A DNA stretch of 64,000 nt from Streptococcus infantis (GCF_018499575.1 NZ_JAHDAP010000001.1:558001-622000), one strand, 5' to 3'. Counted from the stretch's first letter, positions 11,593 to 23,131 are shown. Translations and numbers: made by a program. The notes: generated by a model from the sequence alone, not told the origin.

Positions 11593-12669
11593 TTAGTCTT
11601 TGGGTAATTTCCCAGCTTTTTCAAGCATTTTTTTGATTAAATAAGGCATCTTGACATTTTCACGACCTTTTTTCTCAATCAATTTTTTAACAAATTCTGG
11701 CATTTGTAAGTCTTGTGATTCATCTAGAATATTCTTAGTTTCCTCCGAAGGAACTAATTCATCAAAGGTCTCTTCTTCTGGGAAGAATTCTCTAAATTCT
11801 TTATGTTCGTTAGCTCGGACAGTATTAACCAAGGCATCAATTAAACGAGAATCTGTATTTGGCATTGGTGGACGATGGTAGTTCACCCCCAATTCCTGAC
11901 ACAATTCATAACATTCCACATCGTTGTCAAACAAGACTTCAATGTGCTCACTGATAAAACTAATAGGTACAAAAATATAATGATTTGGATGTTCTTTCTG
12001 TTCTCTGAGATACTCCAAAACATCTGGCTTAATCCACGGAATACCAATATCACTTTCGCTCTGCCAAGTGTTGGTATATTGCTCTGGATCCAAGTCTAAT
12101 TTCTTCGCAATTAACTTGCTATTTTCAAAAATTTGATCGATATAGGGATCACCAAAATCTAAGGCAAAAATGGGCACACTGTGGGCAGAAAAGATGACTT
12201 TAAAGCTATCCTGCTTTACTTCTTCATTTAAAATCTTAGTAATTTCATCCGCCCAATAGTTTAAGAGCGCTGCTTCTTGATACCAGTCCTTAATAACTAA
12301 AAACTGAATTTGTTTGCTTTCTAAAAATTTCTCATAGCCCATAACAGAGTAAAAAGAATAATGGGGCTCCAAAATCAAGCAAATACACTGCTCAATACCA
12401 TCTGCTTCCATCTGGTCAATCACATCTGGAATAAAGGGTCTAGAAAATTTATTAGCAAAATAGACACTATATTCATGTCCTAATCTAGCTTCTACCAAGG
12501 CAACCTCTTCACAGGTAATTTTTTGCAGAGGAGTTCCTCCAATTCGTACATAATTGTTATAGAGTGTTTGAATTTCGTGGTCTTGAGGTCTCACTCCACG
12601 ACGAATATTTGTGAAAAAATCAGCTACACCTTCAAAGGTAATCTCTTCTGGTGAACCAAATGTCATCAT
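11593..12669 (-). CDS. hemH: Ferrochelatase (coproporphyrin-type)
   Basis: Inserts iron into a porphyrin. The ferrochelatase fold motifs are present: the metal-binding histidine in [24 protein letters not shown], and the conserved glutamate near [14 protein letters not shown]. Relatives I recall begin [13 protein letters not shown]. Here the codons for KKAIL are present and in frame but no ATG precedes them, so the given start is an internal ATG lacking a proper ribosome binding site (see findings). No other heme-synthesis gene is in the window. The C-terminal extension after about residue 300 is acidic and then basic. Confidence 0.88.
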   Translation of the reverse strand: MMTFGSPEEITFEGVADFFTNIRRGVRPQDHEIQTLYNNYVRIGGTPLQKITCEEVALVEARLGHEYSVYFANKFSRPFIPDVIDQMEADGIEQCICLILEPHYSFYSVMGYEKFLESKQIQFLVIKDWYQEAALLNYWADEITKILNEEVKQDSFKVIFSAHSVPIFALDFGDPYIDQIFENSKLIAKKLDLDPEQYTNTWQSESDIGIPWIKPDVLEYLREQKEHPNHYIFVPISFISEHIEVLFDNDVECYELCQELGVNYHRPPMPNTDSRLIDALVNTVRANEHKEFREFFPEEETFDELVPSEETKNILDESQDLQMPEFVKKLIEKKGRENVKMPYLIKKMLEKAGKLPKD

Positions 12670-12836
12670 TAAAATTGCTTTTTTCTGTATCCTTGTGATG
12701 TTTTTATCTTTTTTATTGTATCACTAAACAACTCATAAGTAAACGCTAACATAAGGCTATTATCAACTTTCCGAATTTTGTTTTTATCATCTTTCTATGA
12801 TACAATGGTTTAAAAAGAAATGAATAAGGAGTTTTT

Positions 12837-14060
12837 ATGAAATACCCTACACTACTAGAGCGTTTTTTAACGTATGTCAAAGTTAACACACGTTCTGATG
12901 AGCAGTCAACTACAACACCGAGCACTCAAAGCCAAGTAGACTTTGCGACTAATGTTCTCATCCCAGAAATGAAACGTGTCGGTTTGCAAAATGTCTATTA
13001 TTTGCCAAATGGATTTGCTATCGGTACTCTTCCAGCTAACGATCCTAGTTTTACTCGTAAGATTGGTTTTATCTCCCACATGGATACTGCAGATTTTAAT
13101 GCGGAAGGTGTGAACCCGCAAGTTATTGAAAACTACAATGGCGGAGTTATCGAGCTTGGTAATTCTGGTTTCAAGCTTGATCCGGCAGATTTCAAGAGTC
13201 TTGAAAAGTACTCTGGACAAACTTTGATTACGACTGATGGGACTACCCTTCTCGGTGCTGACGATAAATCAGGTATCGCAGAAATCATGACAGCTATCGA
13301 ATACTTAACTGCTCATCCTGAGATTAAACACTGTGAAATCCGTGTCGGCTTTGGACCTGATGAAGAAATTGGGGTCGGCGCCAACAAATTTGATGCAGAA
13401 GATTTCGATGTCGACTTTGCTTATACAGTTGACGGCGGTCCTCTTGGTGAACTTCAGTACGAAACCTTCTCTGCTGCAGGTGCTGAACTCCATTTCCAAG
13501 GTCGCAATGTTCACCCAGGTACAGCTAAGGGACAAATGGTTAACGCCCTTCAGTTAGCCATTGATTTCCACAATCAACTTCCTGCTGGTGACCGACCTGA
13601 ACTGACTGAGGGTTACCAAGGCTTCTACCATCTCATGGATGTGACAGGTACGGTCGAGGAAGCGCGTGCTAGCTACATCATTCGTGACTTTGAAAAAGAA
13701 ACTTTCGAAGCGCGTAAGGAAGCTATGCGAGCTATTGCTGATAAGATGAACCAAGAACTGGGTAGCAATCGTGTTACTTTAACATTAACTGACCAGTACT
13801 ACAACATGAAGGAAGTTATCGAAAAGGATATGACACCAGTAACCATTGCGAAAGCGGTTATGGAGGACCTTGGTATCACACCTATCATCGAACCAATCCG
13901 TGGTGGAACAGACGGTTCTAAGATTTCCTTTATGGGAATTCCGACGCCAAATATCTTCGCTGGTGGAGAAAATATGCACGGCCGTTTTGAATACGTCAGT
14001 CTTCAAACCATGGAACGTGCAGTTGATACTATCATTGGTATCGTATCCTACAAAGACTAA
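12837..14060 (+). CDS. pepT: Peptidase T (tripeptide aminopeptidase)
   Basis: Cytoplasmic zinc aminopeptidase of the M20 family that cleaves N-terminal residues from tripeptides. The metal-ligand motifs are [29 protein letters not shown], the TVDGG stretch and the C-terminal [14 protein letters not shown]. Length 407 aa is standard. The start follows AATAAGGAGTTTTT. Its promoter (TGATACAAT) and that of hemH diverge. Confidence 0.97.
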   Translation: MKYPTLLERFLTYVKVNTRSDEQSTTTPSTQSQVDFATNVLIPEMKRVGLQNVYYLPNGFAIGTLPANDPSFTRKIGFISHMDTADFNAEGVNPQVIENYNGGVIELGNSGFKLDPADFKSLEKYSGQTLITTDGTTLLGADDKSGIAEIMTAIEYLTAHPEIKHCEIRVGFGPDEEIGVGANKFDAEDFDVDFAYTVDGGPLGELQYETFSAAGAELHFQGRNVHPGTAKGQMVNALQLAIDFHNQLPAGDRPELTEGYQGFYHLMDVTGTVEEARASYIIRDFEKETFEARKEAMRAIADKMNQELGSNRVTLTLTDQYYNMKEVIEKDMTPVTIAKAVMEDLGITPIIEPIRGGTDGSKISFMGIPTPNIFAGGENMHGRFEYVSLQTMERAVDTIIGIVSYKD

Positions 14061-14089
14061 AAAAGAAGTAGCTAGGCTACTTCTTTTTT
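14059..14089. terminator. Bidirectional terminator between pepT and pht
   Basis: AAAAAAGAAGTAGC and GCTACTTCTTTTTT form a perfect 14-bp stem with a 3-base loop, with A and T runs on both sides, between two convergent genes. It overlaps the pht stop codon. Confidence 0.92.
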
Positions 14090-17000
14090 AGTTTACTACT
14101 TTCTCACTTGTTTCAGGAGATGTCGTTTTTAAAAGTGAGTTTGACTCTTCACTTGTTTGTGAAGTGCTAGTTTCAGCTGGCTTCCCTTTAGATTGGAACT
14201 CTTGATTTAACAAAACGATTTCTTGAGCGACCGTCAGCAAAGCTTGCTTGTCTTTACTTGCCGCTGCTAGTTTATCAAACAAGGCATCGACTTTTTCAAA
14301 ATCAGCATCTGAACCATTTTTCAATTCCAAATAAGTATGAAGGGCAATGACTCCGTTGTATAGTTGTTGATAGAGAGCCACGACCTCTGGATCTTGTTTT
14401 GCATTTTCACGTTCATTCTGAATAGTCTGTGAAATGCGTTTCAGAAGATCTTGGACTTGTGTATTTAATTCATCAAGATCTGCGTCTTCTTTCTCCAAAG
14501 CAGCTTTCAGATTTTTTACTTCGTCAGCGAGTGAGGCTTTAACACCCTCTTCCTTGACTTGAGCCACTAATTCATCCGCTTTTGTTAAAAGATCTTCTAC
14601 CTGCCCTTTTAAGACATGATTACTTTGTTCCTCAGGTTTGATATCGTCATACAAACCTTTCAAGAACTCATAAACAGCAGTTTTAGCACTATGACCATCA
14701 ACTTTTTCTGTATCTAAGATTGTTTCAGAAGTCTTGCTTGCAACCGGCTCATTTTTCAGTGCTTCTTCAACTTCCAATTTTGTTTGGTAGATTTCTGGGA
14801 AGAGTTTGTTCAAGTCAGTTGCCTTAAGGAAGGACTGGGACTGATATAGTGTCCAAGTTAAGTTGGCAACTTTACTGCGGAGATTGTCATTTAAGCGTCC
14901 ATCAGATAGATGTTGGTAGAAATACTTGATGTATTCTACTGTCGTAACACCAGTACGGTCATTAAAGTCCTGCAAAGCTTGTAGTTTAGCTTCAACTGCA
15001 TCTAAACCTGCTTCATCTTGGGCCAGTTTATTTTCTTGAAGCTGAGTCAAGAGATCCTTTTTAGGAAGTCCATAAGCATCTGTATCCAAGGTATTAATCT
15101 TATCTACTAAAGCTTGATATTTCTTGTCTAAAGGACTAATTTCTGTTGGTTTGACACTAGAATCAATATGAATATACTGCTTGTCAAACAAATCCAAAGC
15201 TGCCAAATATCCTGCAGTTGAGTTGGTTGAGAGTTTCTTCATATTTTCAGAAAATTGCCCCAAAGCAAGCTCAATCTGTCTTTGCAGACTTGGCTTATAT
15301 TTGTAAAGTTCACGACTTTCTGCGAGAAGTTGATCAACCTTATACTGTACTGCTTTTTCATCAAAAGCACCAGGTTGGTAAGTTGACTGTAAGGCTGGAA
15401 TTTTGTTTTTCAAAGCGACTTCATAACCTTTAGTTTGAACCTTGATGTAGTGGTTATGGTCTCCATGAGGAATGACGAAACTACCATTTTCAACTTGCAA
15501 ACTATATGGAGAGACTCCATCACGTAGAGCGGTTGTATAGAGCTCATTTAGAAAATCAAGCTCCGCATCACCAGTCTGAAGTGGAATACGAACGTGTTCC
15601 TTACGAACGGCATAAGGGTGAATGTGAGTTGGGTCATAAGCTTGGTCTGGATTACCAAATACAAAGAATCCATTTGAAATACGAATCGCTTCAAGTGGAA
15701 CACCATAAGTTTTAGAGATGTAAGCTATCTTTTCTTCATCACTGGCGTCTCTTGAAAAAGCATCTACATCTTTTGCAAGTGGTTTAACAGGTTCTGTCTG
15801 CTGATGGCTATGAAGATGGTCTTGTGCAGCTTTAATCTGCTCCGCTGATAAATCTTTCTTAAAGAAATAATGGGCATGGTCTCCATGTGAAACTACAAAA
15901 CCTTGCTCATCCTCACTAATCACGCGATCAGCAGCGAATCCGTGATCATGGTCTTTACCATGGTGGTGATCATGTCCGTCTTCATCATGGTGGTCATCTG
16001 ATGGATTAGGTTTAACTTCAGTTTTAGATTTCAAGTGTTCTTGAGCTTCTTTGATTTGTTGAGCCGTCAAATCTTTCTTGTAAAAATAATGATTGTGGTC
16101 TCCATGTGAAACTACAAAACCTTGGTCGTCTTCACTAATTACTCGATCAGCTGCGAAGTCATGGTCATGCTCTTCTTCATCGTGATGATGATTAGCATGA
16201 TCGTGGTCATGGCCTTCTTCGTGATGATGATCAACATCTTCGTGGCCATGGTTGTGGTCATGGTCTTCGTTTGGTTTACTTGGAGTTTCTACAGGATTTG
16301 ATGGCGTTACTAGACCTGAAAGTGGTATCAAGCGTGCAATCTTTTGCTCCAAAGCAGATAAACTACTATAAGGGATGAAATGGTAATGATTTCCATGAGG
16401 GATAGCAACTCCATTAGGCGTACGACTGGTAATTTTAGCCGGGTCAAATACCAAACCATCAGATTCTTTATAGCGTTGACTAACTGGTAAAGCATAAAGC
16501 TGTTCTAGAAGTTTTTGAAGATTATTTTCTTCTTGTACTGGATTGCTTGTAGCTGGTTTCTCTACTTGATGACTTGGTTCAACACTTGGAATCGGTTTGT
16601 AGTCTGTTAGACTTTGTTGACTTCCTCTTCCAGCAAGGTAAGCTTGAGCGGCAGCCAATTCACTTGAAGATAGAGCACTCTTAGGAACGTAATGATAATG
16701 GCCACCATGAGGAACGATATAAGCGTCACCTGTATCCTCTAAAATGTCTGCAGGATTAAAGACGTAACCGTCATCAGTTGTATATCGACCTTGTGCTCTG
16801 GCAGCAATAACTTCATTACTTGTACTGCTACTATCTGATGTGTGTTCTTGTTTTTGTTTCTCGATTTGGTCTTTGGTACGAATATTATCTGCATGACTAG
16901 CATCCTTCAGATAGACATAATATTTGCCATCCACCTTGATGATATAGCCACCTTTAATCTCATTGACAATATCTCCATCACTTAGTTGATAGTTTGGATC

Positions 17001-17321
17001 TTTCATGACCAATTCTTCACTAAAGATGGCATCATAAGGCACCTTACCATTGTAGAAATGGAAATGGTCACCGTGGGAAGTCACATAGCCTTGATCTGTA
17101 ATCTTAGTAACAATCTGTTCAGCTTCTATTCCTTCTTTTTGGTTAACTTGGTCAGGTGTCAGATTTTCATTCTTTTTAGCATCAGACTCTTTACCGTCAA
17201 CATAGGATACACGGTTATTTTCTTTGTTCTCAGGCGCTTGATGTTGATTTAAAGCGTAAGCACAGACACTTAAGGCAAGGACCACTGCAGATCCTGCTAG
17301 ATATTTTTTATTAATTTTCAT
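14088..17321 (-). CDS. Polyhistidine triad (Pht) surface protein
   Basis: A 1077-residue zinc-binding surface protein. The N-terminus has a signal with an LSVC lipobox-like site near residue 20. Six HxxHxH triads are visible (HGDHFH, HGGHYH, HGNHYH, HGDHNH, HGDHAH, HGDHNH). Between the third and fifth are two His/Asp-rich linkers, and the fourth and fifth triads lie in a near-duplicate module (FAADRVISED). The C-terminal third is an alpha-helical, coiled-coil-prone region without triads. It follows adcAII by 7 bases, the arrangement in which Pht proteins are thought to scavenge zinc for AdcAII. Which pneumococcal Pht (A, B, D or E) it best matches cannot be settled by eye. Confidence 0.93.
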   Translation of the reverse strand: MKINKKYLAGSAVVLALSVCAYALNQHQAPENKENNRVSYVDGKESDAKKNENLTPDQVNQKEGIEAEQIVTKITDQGYVTSHGDHFHFYNGKVPYDAIFSEELVMKDPNYQLSDGDIVNEIKGGYIIKVDGKYYVYLKDASHADNIRTKDQIEKQKQEHTSDSSSTSNEVIAARAQGRYTTDDGYVFNPADILEDTGDAYIVPHGGHYHYVPKSALSSSELAAAQAYLAGRGSQQSLTDYKPIPSVEPSHQVEKPATSNPVQEENNLQKLLEQLYALPVSQRYKESDGLVFDPAKITSRTPNGVAIPHGNHYHFIPYSSLSALEQKIARLIPLSGLVTPSNPVETPSKPNEDHDHNHGHEDVDHHHEEGHDHDHANHHHDEEEHDHDFAADRVISEDDQGFVVSHGDHNHYFYKKDLTAQQIKEAQEHLKSKTEVKPNPSDDHHDEDGHDHHHGKDHDHGFAADRVISEDEQGFVVSHGDHAHYFFKKDLSAEQIKAAQDHLHSHQQTEPVKPLAKDVDAFSRDASDEEKIAYISKTYGVPLEAIRISNGFFVFGNPDQAYDPTHIHPYAVRKEHVRIPLQTGDAELDFLNELYTTALRDGVSPYSLQVENGSFVIPHGDHNHYIKVQTKGYEVALKNKIPALQSTYQPGAFDEKAVQYKVDQLLAESRELYKYKPSLQRQIELALGQFSENMKKLSTNSTAGYLAALDLFDKQYIHIDSSVKPTEISPLDKKYQALVDKINTLDTDAYGLPKKDLLTQLQENKLAQDEAGLDAVEAKLQALQDFNDRTGVTTVEYIKYFYQHLSDGRLNDNLRSKVANLTWTLYQSQSFLKATDLNKLFPEIYQTKLEVEEALKNEPVASKTSETILDTEKVDGHSAKTAVYEFLKGLYDDIKPEEQSNHVLKGQVEDLLTKADELVAQVKEEGVKASLADEVKNLKAALEKEDADLDELNTQVQDLLKRISQTIQNERENAKQDPEVVALYQQLYNGVIALHTYLELKNGSDADFEKVDALFDKLAAASKDKQALLTVAQEIVLLNQEFQSKGKPAETSTSQTSEESNSLLKTTSPETSEKVVN

Positions 17322-17328
17322 AAACTCC

Positions 17329-18258
17329 TCATTTCAATTCTTCAGCTAAAATAGCTATATTGTCTTCTAAATTTTCCAAGTAGGACTTGTCATTTTGTGG
17401 GTCGGCCTCTAAAGGATTGAGTGTTTTAAGACTCACACCTGTTGATTTGACAAGTGTATCAGCGACCTTAGACGAAACATTACTCTCTGTAAAGATGGTT
17501 TTAACCTTATAATTCTTTACAAATTCTTGAATCTCTGTTAACTGTCTCGGACTTGGTTCTTGGTCTGGTGAAATGCCAGCAATTCCAAGTTGATTCAATC
17601 CAAATCGTTTTGCCAAATATGAAAAGGCTGTGTGTTGGGTTACAAAGGTCTTTTGATTGGCTTTTTCAAAGATGGGTTGATATTTCTTGGTTAAATCATG
17701 AGCTTTGGCACTAAAACTTTGTGCGTTTTTCTGATAAGTTTCTTTGTTTGCGCTGTCTAGTTCGGATAACTTGTCAGCGATAATCTGCGCTTCTTCTGCA
17801 ACCTTTTCAGGATCAAGCCAGGTGTGAGGATCATACAAGGTTTTCTCATCAATTCCATCTCCGGCTTCCATATCTTCTAATCCAGGTACGCGCTCCAAGA
17901 TCATACCTTCTGATGCTTCTAAGACTTTTACTTTAGACTTTTGCAGACTTGGATCCAAACTTCCCGCCCATGATTCTAAGGTATGGGAATGATAGACGAA
18001 AACATCTGCATCATAAATGGCTGCAATGTCATTTGCGGATGGTTCGTAAGAATGGATACCTGAACCAGACTGAATCATCCGAACGTCATTTAGGTCGCCA
18101 GAAATTTCTTTGACCATGGCATAGATAGGATAAAAACTAGTTACAATCTTCATTCCCTTAGTTTCATTTCTATTCTCTTGACTGGCTTTTTGTCCACACG
18201 CTCCTAAGGCAAGAGCAAAGAATGCCATCATGACCCATAGGATACTTCTTTTTTTCAT
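17329..18258 (-). CDS. adcAII: Zinc-binding lipoprotein AdcAII (Lmb family)
   Basis: Substrate-binding lipoprotein of the Adc zinc importer, also described as a laminin-binding protein. The lipobox is LGAC at about residue 20. Histidine zinc ligands fit YHSHTLESW, DPHTWLDP and TQHTAFSYLAKRFG, with an acidic ligand in FTESNVSSK. The extra His-rich loop of AdcA is absent, as expected for AdcAII. Three AdcR-type operators lie upstream and pht is downstream, so zinc-starvation control of both is likely. Confidence 0.94.
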   Translation of the reverse strand: MKKRSILWVMMAFFALALGACGQKASQENRNETKGMKIVTSFYPIYAMVKEISGDLNDVRMIQSGSGIHSYEPSANDIAAIYDADVFVYHSHTLESWAGSLDPSLQKSKVKVLEASEGMILERVPGLEDMEAGDGIDEKTLYDPHTWLDPEKVAEEAQIIADKLSELDSANKETYQKNAQSFSAKAHDLTKKYQPIFEKANQKTFVTQHTAFSYLAKRFGLNQLGIAGISPDQEPSPRQLTEIQEFVKNYKVKTIFTESNVSSKVADTLVKSTGVSLKTLNPLEADPQNDKSYLENLEDNIAILAEELK

Positions 18259-18267
18259 AACAACTCC

Positions 18268-18302
18268 TTAACTAGTGTTTAACCAATTAATTAACTAGTA
18301 AA
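18268..18302 (-). promoter_or_regulatory. Cluster of three AdcR-type operators
   Basis: Three near-palindromes follow one another: TTAACTAGTGTT (18268-18279), TTAACCAATTAA (18279-18290) and TTAACTAGTAAA (18291-18302). The last two each differ at one position from TTAACYRGTTAA, the recognised target of the zinc-responsive repressor AdcR. They end 10 bases before the adcAII ATG, where bound repressor would block the promoter. Confidence 0.8.
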
Positions 18303-18367
18303 CATTCTACTCTTTAAAATTTAAGATGTCAAGTTATAAATTCATTTTTTTCCAAAATTTTACTAAT

Positions 18368-18393
18368 AGAAAAAGCATCCTTAAGGATGCTTT
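18368..18393 (-). terminator. Terminator of the membrane protein gene upstream of adcAII
   Basis: AAAGCATCC-TTAA-GGATGCTTT with a T run on the minus strand, two bases after the stop of the gene at 18395-19354. Confidence 0.8.
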
Positions 18394-18394
18394 C

Positions 18395-19354
18395 TTATAA
18401 ACTACCAATGTTGATTTCCGGAAAGTTTTTCTGAAGAATTTTCCAGAATTCTTCTAATTGCTCTTCTACTCTATTGGTATTTCTAATAGTCAAGCTATGC
18501 TTTTTAGAACTATCCTTTCGAGTATATACCAACTGATAAACTTTGGTAAAACGGCTATAACTTGTACGTACTAAATAGATCCTCCACACATCTCTAAGAT
18601 CTAGAGCTTGGGTTCCTTTGTAATAAGTAATGAGATGATTCTTATACAAAATAACTTTCAAGTCCTGGTCGTAAAATTCTGCTTGAGTATCAAGCAGCTC
18701 AAGATTTCCTTCTAATTCAGGATACAAACAATAAAGTTCCTTGAACGAATCAATTGTTTTCTTTCGTATGATAAAGGCTGCGACTAAGGTCATTAATCCC
18801 ATACCAGAGAAAATCACAATACCAAAAATATAGCTTAAGCTATCCCTAGAATATTCACTGAGACTGAGATAGATTCTTGTATTCATATTACGAGCGACTA
18901 CTGATTTAGCAGGAAGAATAGAGCTAATAAATTCATCAAGATTGATAATCTTAGTGTTCTTAGAAGTATTGACAAAATTGGTATTAGTGAGGGGTTCTAA
19001 CTGTATACCTGTAAGAGTTCCAGGATTATCAGCAAGATTGTCTGCGTTCTCAAGAAGTTTATTAATTGACTCATCTTTCACTTTAGACTCAACTACAGCA
19101 AACTTTCCTTCACCTTCCTTGCTATATTGCACAATATAAACAACAGTTCCACCATCAACTTCACCAACAGGTTCAGGATAGATACCGTAGACTGACATAG
19201 TAACTTCTTTTCCAGTATCAGTCGTATCTGCAAACCTCTCTGTAGGCTTCTTGTGCATTTGACCTAAGAATCCTGAAATAGAAGCAATCGCAAAGAATAC
19301 TAGCGAAAGTATCAGTACAGAAATAAAACCCTTATTTCTTTTTTCTTTAAACAT
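18395..19354 (-). CDS. Two-helix membrane protein of unknown function
   Basis: A 319-residue protein. It has an N-terminal membrane segment (about 10-30), an extracellular region of about 140 residues, a second membrane segment (about 173-195), and a cytoplasmic C-terminal domain with alternating beta-like stretches ending QLVYTRKDSSKKHSLTIRN. The C-terminal part resembles the tail of the protein at 38385-38801. I do not recognise a named family. The start has AAAGGAGAAAATC upstream. It is a single-gene unit with its own terminator. Confidence 0.7.
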   Translation of the reverse strand: MFKEKRNKGFISVLILSLVFFAIASISGFLGQMHKKPTERFADTTDTGKEVTMSVYGIYPEPVGEVDGGTVVYIVQYSKEGEGKFAVVESKVKDESINKLLENADNLADNPGTLTGIQLEPLTNTNFVNTSKNTKIINLDEFISSILPAKSVVARNMNTRIYLSLSEYSRDSLSYIFGIVIFSGMGLMTLVAAFIIRKKTIDSFKELYCLYPELEGNLELLDTQAEFYDQDLKVILYKNHLITYYKGTQALDLRDVWRIYLVRTSYSRFTKVYQLVYTRKDSSKKHSLTIRNTNRVEEQLEEFWKILQKNFPEINIGSL

Positions 19355-19444
19355 GATTTTCTCCTTTAATCTCTTATTAGAATTATACCAGACTTAAGTA
19401 TATATCTCATCTCTGATCCTTGTTTTTCTAAGATTTTAACAAAA

Positions 19445-19472
19445 TAAAAAGCTCGAATTTTCATTCGAACTT
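19445..19472 (-). terminator. Terminator of ribF
   Basis: AAGTTCGAA and TTCGAGCTT form a 9-bp stem (with a G-U pair) around a 6-base loop, then T residues on the minus strand, just after the ribF stop. Confidence 0.75.
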
Positions 19473-19477
19473 CATTT

Positions 19478-20389
19478 TTATTTTCTTGCAGCTTTTTCAT
19501 CTTCTTCAAGCTGTTTTACCAGTTGTTCAACACTATCAAATTTTACCATATCTCGAATTCGATCTAACCAATAGACAGTCACTGTTTCTCCATAAATATC
19601 TTCGTTAAAATCAAAGATATTGACTTCAAAACGTTCTTCTTCTCCATCAAAGGTTACGTTTTTACCGACACTTGCCATTCCTCGATAGAGTTTTCTCTTA
19701 ATTTCGATATCAACAGTATAAACACCGTCTGCCGGCATATAAGTACGGTCCAAAAGAACCAGATTGGCAGTGGGATATCCAATTGTCCGTCCACGGGCAT
19801 TCCCATGTACAACAATTCCTTTTGTCGGAAGAGGACTTCCTAGCAACTGTCCTGCTTCTTTCACATCCCCTTCAAGGATTGCTTGTCGAATACGAGTAGA
19901 GCTAATCTTCCCTTTTTCATCTTCAACAGCAGGAACGACAATTACCTCTCCATCAAAGATTTCTTTTAAATCTTCTGCTGATTTTCTATCAGAACCTAAA
20001 CTATAGTCAAATCCCACTACAATTGTATCTGCTTTAGCTTCTTTAACAAAGGTATCTACGAACTCTTGAGCTGTCATATTTGCAATACGACTTGAGAAAT
20101 CCATCAGATAGAGATTTTCTACTCCAGCTCTCTTAAGCTTACGTTCACGCTCTTCAGCATTTAGAATATGAAGAAGGTTCTCTGGCGAATAAGAATTTAA
20201 GGTTAATTTTGGTGATTCATGGAAAGTGATTAAGGCAACACTCAATCTTTTTTTAGCAGCTATTTCCCCAGCAATGCTAAATAATTTTTGATGTCCTAGG
20301 TGAATACCGTCAAAATATCCCAATACAAGGACGGTTGGACCTGGTGTTGCAATGTCTTTTTCAGTTTTTATAGGTATTGTTACAATCAT
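19478..20389 (-). CDS. ribF: Bifunctional riboflavin kinase / FAD synthetase
   Basis: Converts riboflavin to FMN and FMN to FAD. The N-terminal adenylyltransferase domain has VLGYFDGIHLGHQKL and the later ISSTRIRQAILEG. The C-terminal kinase domain has GNARGRTIGYPTANL. The start at 20389 (MIVTIPIK, 303 aa) is chosen because a perfect extended -10 (TGGTATAAT) ends seven bases before it. An ATG two codons earlier (20395) touches the -10 itself. No ribosome binding site precedes either, so the mRNA may be leaderless. Confidence 0.94.
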   Translation of the reverse strand: MIVTIPIKTEKDIATPGPTVLVLGYFDGIHLGHQKLFSIAGEIAAKKRLSVALITFHESPKLTLNSYSPENLLHILNAEERERKLKRAGVENLYLMDFSSRIANMTAQEFVDTFVKEAKADTIVVGFDYSLGSDRKSAEDLKEIFDGEVIVVPAVEDEKGKISSTRIRQAILEGDVKEAGQLLGSPLPTKGIVVHGNARGRTIGYPTANLVLLDRTYMPADGVYTVDIEIKRKLYRGMASVGKNVTFDGEEERFEVNIFDFNEDIYGETVTVYWLDRIRDMVKFDSVEQLVKQLEEDEKAARK

Positions 20390-20395
20390 AGTCAT

Positions 20396-20423
20396 ATTAT
20401 ACCAAAAAGAAGAAGGCATTCAA
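20396..20423 (-). promoter_or_regulatory. ribF promoter, positioned for a leaderless mRNA
   Basis: On the minus strand TTGAAT (20423-20418), a 16-base spacer, and TATAAT (20401-20396) preceded by TGG. The ATG at 20389 begins six bases after the -10, at the usual transcription start distance. Confidence 0.7.
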
Positions 20424-20444
20424 AATATTACGAATTTAAAAAGA

Positions 20445-22192
<1,748 letters not shown>

Positions 22193-22229
22193 AACTTTTC
22201 CTCCTTAAATTTTAAGGGGATCAGATAAA

Positions 22230-22362
22230 GAAAAAACCTTGCAATTGCAAGGTTTCAGTTAAGATATTCACACAAAAGTAGCAAATAAGCACTTGCTTAC
22301 CTGCTTCTATCGTAGTTTCTTTTCTCTGACACCTTGTGAGTCTCTCTGGACTTCCCTTAAAG
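22230..22362 (-). promoter_or_regulatory. PyrR-dependent attenuator in the pyrK leader
   Basis: The minus-strand leader contains AGTCCAGAGAGACTCACAAG, which matches the PyrR-binding anti-antiterminator consensus. About 70 bases later comes a terminator: the perfect palindrome AACCTTGCAATTGCAAGGTT (22235-22254) followed by six T. This is the classic pyr arrangement in which UMP-bound PyrR favours termination. Confidence 0.88.
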
Positions 22363-22376
22363 GTTAAATTTTCACT

Positions 22377-22405
22377 AGTATACTGCATCAAGCCTAAAAA
22401 GTCAA
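22377..22405 (-). promoter_or_regulatory. Promoter of the pyrK-pyrDB operon
   Basis: TTGACT (22405-22400) and TATACT (22382-22377) with a 17-base spacer on the minus strand, placed to start transcription just before the PyrR-binding region. Confidence 0.82.
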
Positions 22406-22441
22406 GTAAAAATAGGTCAGGTATCAGTTCATAAAAACTGC

Positions 22442-23131
22442 TTATTTTTGTGAAGAGAGAATTTTCTCCAATTTTTGATAATCTTTGACACTATCAATTT
22501 CGTAGATAGAATTTTCTTCCAACTCTTCTACATATACATCTAGTTCTTTGATATTATCTTTGACCATGTTGTCCCAATAGAGGTCCACAAACTCACCACT
22601 TGCATAGGCTTCATCGATAAAACCAACAATTTTCTCAGCTGTTGGAGCATCCCAGAATGATACACCACTCAAGATGCGTCCATTTTTGCTATCTACAATG
22701 ATATCTTGAACTTTGTAATCATCTCCGTAAACTAGTAACCACTCATTATCACAATCCTCACGATAAACGCTGAAATAAGTTGAACGCTCGATATCATTAC
22801 GGAACATATTTTTGAAAAGATAGTTATCCGCATCGATAACATAGCTGTTGGCCAACTCTTCTTTTACCAGGTAGAGAGAATAAAAGTTATTGTAATCAGC
22901 ATACTTATCATTGAAGACCAAACGAACACCGTATTTTTCTTTAAGGTAGTCGAATTGTTCTTTCAAATAACCTACAACGATAATAATATCATCAATTCCA
23001 CGTTCTTTTAAAAATTCAATTTGATATTCAACCAAAGGTTTTTGGTTGACTTTAACCAAGGCTTTGGGAGTATTTTCTGTCATAGGTCTCAAACGAGTTC
23101 CCAATCCCGCTGCTAAGATAATCGCTTTCAC
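22442..23131 (-). CDS. licC: CTP:phosphocholine cytidylyltransferase
   Basis: Activates phosphocholine to CDP-choline for decoration of teichoic acids. Nucleotidyltransferase signature at the N-terminus (LAAGLGTRLRP, TPKALVKVNQKPL) and VIDADNYLF for the metal-binding aspartate. 229 aa, the LicC length. Last gene of the tarI-tarJ-licA-licB-licC operon, 12 bases after licB. Confidence 0.94.
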   Translation of the reverse strand: MKAIILAAGLGTRLRPMTENTPKALVKVNQKPLVEYQIEFLKERGIDDIIIVVGYLKEQFDYLKEKYGVRLVFNDKYADYNNFYSLYLVKEELANSYVIDADNYLFKNMFRNDIERSTYFSVYREDCDNEWLLVYGDDYKVQDIIVDSKNGRILSGVSFWDAPTAEKIVGFIDEAYASGEFVDLYWDNMVKDNIKELDVYVEELEENSIYEIDSVKDYQKLEKILSSQK

